Source: an uncultured Clostridia bacterium
GTDB taxonomy: Bacteria; Bacillota; Clostridia; UBA1381
DNA length: 64,000 nt
Direction of reading: 5' to 3'
Assembly: GCA_934444735.1 (NCBI GenBank)
Contig: CAKSDE010000004.1
Coordinates: forward strand, 1 to 64,000
In this document: one piece after another, positions 16,171-23,808 of the stretch
Numbering within the stretch: the first letter of the stretch is position 1
How the letters are laid out: each line of letters starts with the position of its first letter
The notes under the pieces: model-generated
The model's database searches: none
What the model was told of the DNA's origin: nothing
The model's input: only the letters and a program-made list of their open reading frames with translations
Translations under genes and position numbers: made by a program

Positions 16171-17073
16171 TTAGTTATGGTTCAGCTTTCTGTATTGCAG
16201 CGGCGAGCTGCCGGTTGTTTTTTTGAATACTCTGGAAAAATAGTGCTGATTGTCGAATCCGAGTTCGAGTGAAATTTCGTTCACGCTTAACTGCGGATAT
16301 TCAATCAGCATTTCTTTTGCGTGAAACATTTTATATTCATTTATGTATTTTGTCGGCGTGGTTTTTAAATATTCCTTAAAGTAGCGTATGAGCTGCTGCT
16401 TTGAAACATTGCAGCAGGCGCAAAGATCATCTAAGGAGATTGGCTCGGAGTAGTGCAGAGCGATATATTTGAGCGCCTTTTTTAAATTCGGAGAAACTGC
16501 AAAATATCCTTTAATATTTATATTTGTGAGAATTTCCTCAATTGAGAGCGCCGAGAGCGTTATTATAATATCGGCAAGATTAACCGCCGATTGCAGATGA
16601 CAGGTCAGCTGGCGCGTATTTGAAAAAAGATTTATTCCGTCTAAAAGCGATGATATTCTGTCACGGCTTTTGGGCGTATTTTTGTTTTGCAGATATACCG
16701 TGTCGGGATAATGCATCGGGGTGTAGTCGCTATTGAGCATTTCTGTATTTAAGCGGTTTTTTGTTTCAAAGAGCTTTTCTTTTAAATCCTGTGTATTTTC
16801 TTCGTGTATGGAAGATGAGAGCGTGAAATGAATATATTCCATAGTACACATTCCGACGGTCGGCTCACGGCGATAGGTGCGGTTTGCCGGAATGTAGAAA
16901 ATATCCCCCTCTTTTAAGATATATTCCTCCTGCTCATAGATAATTTTACATTCGCCTTCTTTTATGAATATCAGAATATGATCCTTGTCGGCAATCTGCC
17001 AGATAGTGTCGCGTGTAACCGAATAGAACCGCGTTATTGCAGGAAGAGCCGTAAATTCAAAGCTATAAAACAT
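16171..17073 (-). CDS. AraC-family regulator with cupin sensor domain
   Basis: A 300-aa activator-type regulator. Residues ~25-85 form a cupin (AraC_binding) barrel, with EEYILKEGDIFYIPANRTYR; the C-terminal ~100 residues are an AraC HTH pair ending LSVNEISLELGFDNQHYFSR then VFKKTTGSSPLQYRK. AAGGCGG lies just upstream of the ATG. It is divergent from the ten-gene operon starting at 17238, with 164 bp between them, so it is the best candidate for that operon's sugar-responsive regulator. The ligand would be a product of the operon's substrate (inference). Confidence 0.9.
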   Translation of the reverse strand: MFYSFEFTALPAITRFYSVTRDTIWQIADKDHILIFIKEGECKIIYEQEEYILKEGDIFYIPANRTYRREPTVGMCTMEYIHFTLSSSIHEENTQDLKEKLFETKNRLNTEMLNSDYTPMHYPDTVYLQNKNTPKSRDRISSLLDGINLFSNTRQLTCHLQSAVNLADIIITLSALSIEEILTNINIKGYFAVSPNLKKALKYIALHYSEPISLDDLCACCNVSKQQLIRYFKEYLKTTPTKYINEYKMFHAKEMLIEYPQLSVNEISLELGFDNQHYFSRVFKKTTGSSPLQYRKLNHN

Positions 17074-17237
17074 AAAAACTACCGCCTTTTGAAAAATGTT
17101 AATATTGTATACAAAAATGAATATATAGTCTATTTACTATTATAACATAAAATTGTAAAATGTAAATATAAAATCAGGTAAAATTTAAAAAGAAATCAGC
17201 GTTATGCCGATTGAATGAGAACCAAGGAGATGTTTTT

Positions 17238-18332
17238 ATGGAAAAAAAGATATGGAAGGTCGCGGTTATAGGAAGCGGAAGCTTTGCTAACTGGCAATAT
17301 TTTCCAAATATAGCAAAAGAGGCGCGTGCAAAGTGCGTTGCGGCGGTTGATATTATTCCCGAAAGAGCGAAAGAGGCGTGTGAGAAGTATAATATTGAGA
17401 ATTGGTATGAGAATGTATATGAGCTGATCGAAAAGTGCGATTTTGATATAGCGATTGACGCCGCGTCAATTCAGGCGCATCATGAGATAAATATGGCGGT
17501 ACTAAATGCCGGAAAGCACCTGATTTCACAAAAGCCGGCGGCGCCCACAACAGAGCTGCTCACCGAGCAGATAGAGCTTGCAAGGGTGAAAAATCTGAAA
17601 TTTGTCTGCGCACCGGTGCACCCGATGCGATATGATATAAATGTTGCAAAGCAGCTGATAAAAAACGGTGTTATCGGCAATGTGTACTATGTAAAATGCA
17701 ATTCCTCGCACGGAGGTCCGGAATATTTTCAGTTCAGGGATTCCGATCCGTCATGGTTTTTTGAAGAGGGTGCAGGCGCGCTTGTGGATATGGGCGTACA
17801 CGGCTTGCAGGCGGTAACGTCGATTATGGGCGCGGCAAAGAAAATCGCGTGCATGGCAAAGACAACAACGCCCGAGAGAATTGTGCGCTCGGGTGCATTG
17901 GACGGCAAGGTTATCCGCGCCGATAAGATTCCCGATCAGTATGTGATAACGCTCGATTACGGCGACGGCAAGATGGCGATGGTCGATACGGGATTTTCGC
18001 AGAAAGCCACAAAAGCGCCGCAGATGGAGATATTCGGCGAAAAGGGTACAATATCTTTCACGAAGCCGTATATGACAAACCCCATGCCCGAGGTATATAT
18101 GGACGCGCCGGAAAAGGGGATACGCGGCTGGATAACGCCGATGGAGGGAAGCAATCCGCCGAAAAAGATGATAAGTCAGTGCTGTTGTCTGGCGGATCTT
18201 ATAGATGCTGCGGAAAATAATAAAGAGCCGATACTTTCTCCGGAGCACGCGCGGCACGTATTGGAGATAATGTGCAAAATCCCTGAGGCGATACGCACAG
18301 GCAAGACGGTGGATTTGGAAACAACATTTTAA
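17238..18332 (+). CDS. Gfo/Idh/MocA-family oxidoreductase 1
   Basis: An NAD(P)-dependent sugar or cyclitol oxidoreductase, 364 aa, and the first gene of the long operon. The Rossmann motif AVIGSGSFANW lies near residues 8-18. The usual EKP lysine motif reads SQKPAAP, keeping lysine but losing glutamate. GAGALVDMGVHGLQAV supplies the acidic and histidine residues of the active site. I chose ATG at 17238, preceded by AAGGAGATG; an ATG at 17211 overlaps that site. Gfo/Idh/MocA enzymes oxidise, reduce or epimerise sugars, and some act as NAD-dependent glycosidases, so the reaction is open. Confidence 0.9.
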   Translation: MEKKIWKVAVIGSGSFANWQYFPNIAKEARAKCVAAVDIIPERAKEACEKYNIENWYENVYELIEKCDFDIAIDAASIQAHHEINMAVLNAGKHLISQKPAAPTTELLTEQIELARVKNLKFVCAPVHPMRYDINVAKQLIKNGVIGNVYYVKCNSSHGGPEYFQFRDSDPSWFFEEGAGALVDMGVHGLQAVTSIMGAAKKIACMAKTTTPERIVRSGALDGKVIRADKIPDQYVITLDYGDGKMAMVDTGFSQKATKAPQMEIFGEKGTISFTKPYMTNPMPEVYMDAPEKGIRGWITPMEGSNPPKKMISQCCCLADLIDAAENNKEPILSPEHARHVLEIMCKIPEAIRTGKTVDLETTF

Positions 18333-18336
18333 ATAA

Positions 18337-18374
18337 GGTGACGTTAAAAAGCTCCGGATTTTTTTCCTATCTCC
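18337..18374 (+). repeat. Mini structured element between two oxidoreductase genes
   Basis: GGTGACGTTAAAAAGC, TCCGGA, then TTTTTTTCCTATCTCC: the two outer ends of the long elements joined through the palindrome TCCGGA, like the mini element at 11838. It starts 4 nt after the stop codon of the upstream gene and could act as an attenuating terminator inside the operon. Confidence 0.7.
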
Positions 18375-18435
18375 TTGAGAATGACAGAAAGTGACAGAAT
18401 AAATTTTATTACAATAACAGAAAGGAACGGTTGAT

Positions 18436-19554
18436 ATGAGTAAGTTAAGAGTAGCGGTAATAGGAACGGGAATGATTGCGAACAGTGCGCATTTCCCGGC
18501 ATTGAATATTTTGAGAAAAGAAGGCTTGGTTGAGGTTGTGGGAGTTGCCGATATAAGAGAAGAAGCGGCGGCGGAAACAGCAAAAAGACACGATGTGCCG
18601 AATTACTATCAGGATCCGCAGAAGATGCTTGATGAATTAAAACCCGATTTTGTTGCGGTTTGCACGCCGAATATGTATCATAAGGAATGGACGCTAAAGG
18701 CGCTGCGCTCGGGTGCGCACGTTGCCTGTGAAAAACCGCTCGCACTTACCGTAGCCGACGCGCAAGAGATGTGGGATACGGCAAAAGAATGTGGAAAAAT
18801 GCTTTTCCCGTGCCAGTGTATGCGCTGGAGAAATTATATGCAGCAGTCAAAAGAGCTGGTGGATAACGGTGAGCTGGGAGATGTGTATTTTTCGGATATT
18901 GAGTTTATAAGAAGAATCGGGATCCCGACATGGGGAATGTTCCATATGAAAAAGCACAATTTCGGCGGCCCGTTCTGCGATCTCGGCGTACATCTGATAG
19001 ATTCGCTGCTGTGGATTGTCGGTGATAAAAAGGTAAAGAGCGTTTCGGGAAGTACCTATACGAAGATTGCGAATAAGGGAGAGGATATTCTCTTGAGTAT
19101 TGCCGAGAGCGGCGCATACAGCGGTACATTTACGCCGCGCCCGTACGATTATCACGAATTTGACGTTGAGGATTTCGCAACAGGGTTTATGCGCCTTGAG
19201 GACGGAATGAGTGTAAATTTCAAATTCTCCTGGGCGCTGAATCTGCCGACTACAAATCTCGATATGGTTATCTGCGGCGATAAAGGCGGACTTTCGGTGA
19301 ACAAAGAGCGGTTATACAAAAATATCGGCAGATACCAGACCGAGTGCGATATGAAATGGTTCGACAACGGACTTTATAAAGGTGTACCCTTCGAGCAGCA
19401 CAGATATATGTACAGAAATATAATGAACACATTAGCCGGCAAAGAAGAGTATCTGATCAAGAAGCACCAGAACATAGAAGTGACAAAAGCGATAGAGTGT
19501 TTCTATAGGTCGGCAGAGGAGGGGCGCGAAATCTCCGTTTCGGAGATTATATGA
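18436..19554 (+). CDS. Gfo/Idh/MocA-family oxidoreductase 2
   Basis: A 372-aa NAD(P)-dependent oxidoreductase with a standard Rossmann start AVIGTGMIANSAHFP (residues 6-20), canonical EKP in ACEKPLALT, and the catalytic region GGPFCDLGVHLIDSLLWIVG. It is the most typical of the four family members in the operon. AAAGGAACGG precedes the ATG. It sits 103 bp after the first oxidoreductase, with a mini structured element between, and its stop codon runs into a repeat copy (19553). Probable role: interconversion of the sugar released by the secreted proteins of the operon; substrate not predictable. Confidence 0.92.
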   Translation: MSKLRVAVIGTGMIANSAHFPALNILRKEGLVEVVGVADIREEAAAETAKRHDVPNYYQDPQKMLDELKPDFVAVCTPNMYHKEWTLKALRSGAHVACEKPLALTVADAQEMWDTAKECGKMLFPCQCMRWRNYMQQSKELVDNGELGDVYFSDIEFIRRIGIPTWGMFHMKKHNFGGPFCDLGVHLIDSLLWIVGDKKVKSVSGSTYTKIANKGEDILLSIAESGAYSGTFTPRPYDYHEFDVEDFATGFMRLEDGMSVNFKFSWALNLPTTNLDMVICGDKGGLSVNKERLYKNIGRYQTECDMKWFDNGLYKGVPFEQHRYMYRNIMNTLAGKEEYLIKKHQNIEVTKAIECFYRSAEEGREISVSEII

Positions 19555-19680
19555 AAAATAAACGGCGCATTTCACTATTATTCAACACTCGACGTACGAG
19601 GAGTACGCCATCGTGTCTCATAACAGCAATCTGCTTGTTTCTTTTCCATATAACTAAAAAAGTAAATAAGCGGCGAACGT
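19553..19680 (+). repeat. Copy of the ~110-bp repeat inside the long operon
   Basis: Starts within the TGA stop of the upstream gene with GAAAAATAAACGGCG, as in the unit at 889. It has the core CTCGACGTAC-GAGGA-GTACGCC, the ending CAATCTGCTTGTTTCTTTTCC, and then a partial second start (AAAAAAGTAAATAAGCGGCG). The next gene starts at 19732 with its own GGAGG. Confidence 0.82.
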
Positions 19681-19731
19681 TTTTTGCACAGTACCATAAA
19701 AATAAGAAAATAAAAATACGGAGGACCAAAC

Positions 19732-20832
19732 ATGATAAAAGCGGTAATTATCGGATTTTCGCATATGCACGTAAATGAAATCGCGCTCTACATATCGGAG
19801 CAGCCGGATTTTGTCCTTGCGGCGGCAGCTGATGTGAAATCCGAGGCGGAGGAAATAAAGGATTACATCTACACTCCGAAATGGAATCTTGAAAATATAA
19901 GAAAAAACTATTGCGGCACAATTTATGATGACTACAGGCTGATGCTTGACGAAGTAAAGCCGGATATTGCATTTTTGCTTTGTGAAAACGGTCAGAAAGC
20001 CGAGATTGTAAAGGAATGTGCAAAAAGAAAGATCAATGTATCGGTGGAAAAACCGATGGCGATAAGCTTTAAGGAGGCACTTGAAATAAAAAAAGCGGCT
20101 GATGAGAGCGGGATTGAAGTCGTGGTCAACTGGCCGGTTATGTGGCGGAAATATCAGCACAAGCTGGCAAATGCACTTGAAAAAGAGATTGTCGGCAAGC
20201 CTTTGAAGATGCATTATCTGAACGGTCATACAGGGCCTTTGGGAAAGGGTGCAAGGCACCGCGGAGTAAAGAAAAATGCTGATGAAATGAGCGATTCGGA
20301 GCGTGCAAAAACCTGGTGGCATAAAGAGGAGCTGGGCGGCGGCGTCTTTTTGGACATCTGCTGCTACGGGTGTTTATTTTCAAAATGGTATCTCGGTGAC
20401 GGTGAAAAGAGCATTTTTTCCGAGGGTATGTGCCTGAATACGGATTTCGGCAACACCGACGATAATTTCGCCGCGATTATCAGATATGACGGCAAGATGT
20501 CGGTAATCGAGGGAACATGGACAACGCCGAGGGCGGCAATCCCCTCCGGTCCGAGTATAATGTGCACCGACGGAATTATAATGTGCGTGGGCGGCGCGGA
20601 GAATGAACCGGATATTGCGGCGTTTGACATCTACGGCAATAAGGTCAGCGTGCCGGATATTGAATGGGACGATGGCTTTAAAAATATGCCGTGGCATTAC
20701 GCAAAGCACATAAAGGAAAACGCGCCTATCCACCCGATGCTGACTCTTGAAAAAAACTTAGAGATTATGGCGATTTTGGACGATGCGATAAAGAGCGCGA
20801 AAACGGGGAAAGAGGAAAAGATAAATGGATAA
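19732..20832 (+). CDS. Gfo/Idh/MocA-family oxidoreductase 3, atypical subgroup
   Basis: A 366-aa oxidoreductase related to the gene at 34270 more than to the two genes before it. Shared traits: the Rossmann loop contains histidines (GFSHMH near residues 8-13), EKP is present in VEKPMAI, and the middle motifs VVNWPVMWRKY and LGGGVFLDICCYGCLFS replace the common DxxVH pattern. This suggests a distinct substrate or chemistry in the pair. GGAGG lies upstream of the ATG. It overlaps the activase gene by 8 nt, which links it directly to the glycyl-radical enzyme genes. Confidence 0.88.
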   Translation: MIKAVIIGFSHMHVNEIALYISEQPDFVLAAAADVKSEAEEIKDYIYTPKWNLENIRKNYCGTIYDDYRLMLDEVKPDIAFLLCENGQKAEIVKECAKRKINVSVEKPMAISFKEALEIKKAADESGIEVVVNWPVMWRKYQHKLANALEKEIVGKPLKMHYLNGHTGPLGKGARHRGVKKNADEMSDSERAKTWWHKEELGGGVFLDICCYGCLFSKWYLGDGEKSIFSEGMCLNTDFGNTDDNFAAIIRYDGKMSVIEGTWTTPRAAIPSGPSIMCTDGIIMCVGGAENEPDIAAFDIYGNKVSVPDIEWDDGFKNMPWHYAKHIKENAPIHPMLTLEKNLEIMAILDDAIKSAKTGKEEKING

Positions 20833-21592
20833 AGCTTTGGTGTCGGATATTCAAAGAGCGTCGGTAAACGACGGTTACGGAATACGCACAACCGTGTTTT
20901 TCAAAGGCTGTCCGCTGAAATGCGCGTGGTGCCATAATCCCGAGTGCATAAGCTTTGAGCGTGAGGAGCTGTTCTATCCCGAAAAATGCATCGGATGCGG
21001 AAAATGCGCCGAGGGGTGCTATTCGGGGGCAAGAGTCATTTGCGGAAAAGAGATGAGCGCGAGGGAGCTGGTATCCGAGCTTTTGCTTGATAAGATCTAC
21101 TTTGAAAAAGGCGGCGGCGTGACATTTTCGGGCGGTGAGCCGCTTGCAAAAGCCGAATTTTTACATACGGTATGCGATCTTTTGAAAGATGAGGGCATAA
21201 GCGCCGCCGCAGAGACATCTTTGATATATTTTGACAAAGCACTTTTTCAAAAATTGGACTTTGTCATGGCGGACTTGAAGATTTGGGACACTAAACTGCA
21301 CAAGAAATATACGGGCGCGCAAAATGATGTGATAAAGGAGAATTTTATCAGATTAAATGAGCTTGGTATCACGATTATTGCACGAACACCGGTTATTCCC
21401 GGAATTGAACAGGGATTTTTCGAGATCTCAGAATTTTTGAAGAAGCTTGAAAACGTTAAAAAATATGAATTATTACCGTATCATTCATTGGGGACAGAAA
21501 AATACAGAGCGTTGGGAAAAGAGCAAACTGTATTTAGTGTCCCTGCAAAGGAATATATGGAGGAGGTAAACAGATTTGCTTACATACGCTGA
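20825..21592 (+). CDS. Glycyl-radical enzyme activating protein (radical SAM)
   Basis: Uses S-adenosylmethionine and a [4Fe-4S] cluster to place the radical on the partner enzyme encoded next. The 255-aa protein has the radical-SAM cysteines C29, C33 and C36 (GCPLKCAWC), then a ferredoxin-like insert with C55, C58, C61 and C65 (CIGCGKCAEGC), and the SAM-binding FSGGEPL near residue 100. Many activases of the non-PFL type carry two such extra clusters; here only one full set of four cysteines is visible, plus C73. It overlaps both neighbours (8 and 17 nt), as expected for a tightly coupled pair. Confidence 0.93.
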   Translation: MDKALVSDIQRASVNDGYGIRTTVFFKGCPLKCAWCHNPECISFEREELFYPEKCIGCGKCAEGCYSGARVICGKEMSARELVSELLLDKIYFEKGGGVTFSGGEPLAKAEFLHTVCDLLKDEGISAAAETSLIYFDKALFQKLDFVMADLKIWDTKLHKKYTGAQNDVIKENFIRLNELGITIIARTPVIPGIEQGFFEISEFLKKLENVKKYELLPYHSLGTEKYRALGKEQTVFSVPAKEYMEEVNRFAYIR

Positions 21593-23792
21593 CAGATTAA
21601 AAGAGATGAGAGAAACGAAGATAAGGCATACTCTGGAAAAAAAGAAACAGAACGGTTATACCGATCTGGATGATTTCGGCACGGTGCCGATTTCGCCGGG
21701 GTATTGCGTGACGCCGTGGTATAACAGTGAAAACGGCAGTTTTTACGGACTTGACGGAATGAGCGAGAATTTTGTGCGCGTAATAAATGCGCATGAGCCG
21801 TATATAGATCCGATGGAAATGCTTTGCGGAAGATGGCGAGATATGCTTGTAAATTACAGGGGCGATGTGCATTATATGCCGGACTGGCTCAAAAATAACC
21901 TGAAGAATCTGGAGTTTATCAAAAACGGCGCGAATAATCAGTGGAGCAAGCGATGGGACGAAAAGCATTTCCCGTACGACCGTTTAAAGCCCTTGCAGGA
22001 GAAGTATAACATAACAAGCGGAATAGACGCGGACGCACATTTTGCCTGTGATTACAGGATCGGATTTGAATTGGGGTTCGGAGGATTTTTGGAAAAGATT
22101 GATAAATATGCCAAGATAAATCCGGAAAAAAAGGCATTTTATGATGCGGAAAAACGGTGCGTTTTAGCAATAATTGATTTTATCGGGCGGCATATCGAAA
22201 AAATCGGCGAGATGCTTGAAAAGGAAGAAAGACCCGAGATTCGCGAAAATTTGGTTCAGATGAAAAAGACCTGCGAGGCGGTCATGTACAATCCGCCGAA
22301 AACCTTCCGCGAGGTTTGCCAGTGGACTGCATTTTTTAACTGTGCCGCGAGAATATATACGCGCGACGGAGCCGGTTTTCAGCTTGATGTGCTTTTATAT
22401 CCTTATTATGAAAGGGACATAAAATCGGGTATATTGGACGATGAGACGGCGAAATTTCTGATAGCGAATCTCTTCCTGATAGATCCGCATTACTATCAGA
22501 TTTCGGGCGTTGGCGAAAATGACCGCGATATGACAAATCATCTCTCGTATCTGATACTCGAGGCGGCGGATTCTATAAATATATCATGCAATCTTACGGT
22601 GCGTATGCATGAAAACTGCGACCGTGAGTTTATGAAAAAGAGCGTGTATTATCTTCTGAAAAATAAAAACGGCTGGCCGAGATTCTGCAACGATAAAACG
22701 CTTTGCGAGGGGTATATGAGAAACGGTATCGATAAAAAGACGGCGAGGGAGAGAATCGCTGTCGGCTGTAACTGGATGTGTGTTCCGGGAAAGGAGTTCC
22801 CGATGAACGATACCGTAAAAATCAATATCGCAAAGGTATTGGACGAAGCCTTAAAAACCATGAAGGACGAGAAAGAAAAGAGCGCCGAAAAGCTTTTTGA
22901 GATATATGAAAATCACTTAAAAGAGGCGGTAAGAGTGACGGCTGAGGGGATAAACCTGCACCTTGACCATATCGCCGATGTAACACCCGAGCTGATAATG
23001 AACCTGATGATGAAAAATACAATCGAGCGCGGCGAGGATATTTCAAGATGTGCGGAGCTCTACACCGTAGGCATAGACGGTGCGGGACTTGCGACCGTTG
23101 CCGATTCCTTCGGCGCGATCGAGGACAGAATCGAAAAGGAGAGGGTTATATCTTGGGACACCCTTTATAGCGCGCTTGACGATAATTTCAGCGATGAGCG
23201 CACAAGGCTCATAATGCAGAGCGCACCGAAGTATTGCTCGGGCAACAGCTCTGCCGATAGATGGGCAAAGCGGCTCACCGAAAGCTGGGTCAGAACCGTA
23301 AAGGGACAGGAAATGCCGGGAAAAAGACAGCTCATACCCGGGTGGTTTTCCTGGTCGAGAACTATCGAATACGGCAAAAAGGTCGGAGCAACACCGAACG
23401 GCAGAAGAAACGGTGAGCCGATTTCACACGGCGCGAATCCGAATCCGCATTTCAGAAATGATGCCGCCGTTACCGCGCAGTCGTCGGGGATTGCTTCGGT
23501 TCAGTGCGGATACGGAAATACGGCACCGCTCCAGCTGGAGTTTGACCCGAAATTCTCGATTTCCGACGGCGCGGTGGATATTGTGCTGAATCTGATAGAG
23601 AGCCATTTCAAAGAGGGCGGAACACTTATAAATATAAATGTTTTGGACGGTGATAAGCTGATGGCGGCGAATAAAGATCCCGAGCTTTACCCCGATCTTG
23701 TGGTGAGGGTGACAGGCTTTTGCGCGTATTTTGCAAGTCTTTCGCCGGAATTTCGTCAGCTGGTAGTGGATAGATTTTTAAACGGAATGTAG
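21576..23792 (+). CDS. Glycyl-radical enzyme of unknown substrate
   Basis: A member of the pyruvate formate-lyase/glycerol dehydratase superfamily, oxygen-sensitive and cytoplasmic. The glycyl-radical motif RVTGFCAYF has its glycine at residue 714 of 738. The thiyl cysteine is most likely C398 in AVGCNWMCVPG. Known dehydratases and lyases carry GCVEP or similar here, with a glutamate two residues after the cysteine; this protein has Trp, and a further Cys at 402. It is also short for the family (commonly 780-850 aa). Translation starts at TTG 21576, 8 nt after GGAGGAGG and 17 nt inside the activase gene. Context suggests a sugar or sugar-derived substrate. I cannot assign the reaction. Confidence 0.93.
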   Translation: MLTYADRLKEMRETKIRHTLEKKKQNGYTDLDDFGTVPISPGYCVTPWYNSENGSFYGLDGMSENFVRVINAHEPYIDPMEMLCGRWRDMLVNYRGDVHYMPDWLKNNLKNLEFIKNGANNQWSKRWDEKHFPYDRLKPLQEKYNITSGIDADAHFACDYRIGFELGFGGFLEKIDKYAKINPEKKAFYDAEKRCVLAIIDFIGRHIEKIGEMLEKEERPEIRENLVQMKKTCEAVMYNPPKTFREVCQWTAFFNCAARIYTRDGAGFQLDVLLYPYYERDIKSGILDDETAKFLIANLFLIDPHYYQISGVGENDRDMTNHLSYLILEAADSINISCNLTVRMHENCDREFMKKSVYYLLKNKNGWPRFCNDKTLCEGYMRNGIDKKTARERIAVGCNWMCVPGKEFPMNDTVKINIAKVLDEALKTMKDEKEKSAEKLFEIYENHLKEAVRVTAEGINLHLDHIADVTPELIMNLMMKNTIERGEDISRCAELYTVGIDGAGLATVADSFGAIEDRIEKERVISWDTLYSALDDNFSDERTRLIMQSAPKYCSGNSSADRWAKRLTESWVRTVKGQEMPGKRQLIPGWFSWSRTIEYGKKVGATPNGRRNGEPISHGANPNPHFRNDAAVTAQSSGIASVQCGYGNTAPLQLEFDPKFSISDGAVDIVLNLIESHFKEGGTLININVLDGDKLMAANKDPELYPDLVVRVTGFCAYFASLSPEFRQLVVDRFLNGM

Positions 23793-23808
23793 GAGGTGCT
23801 TTTAAAAA

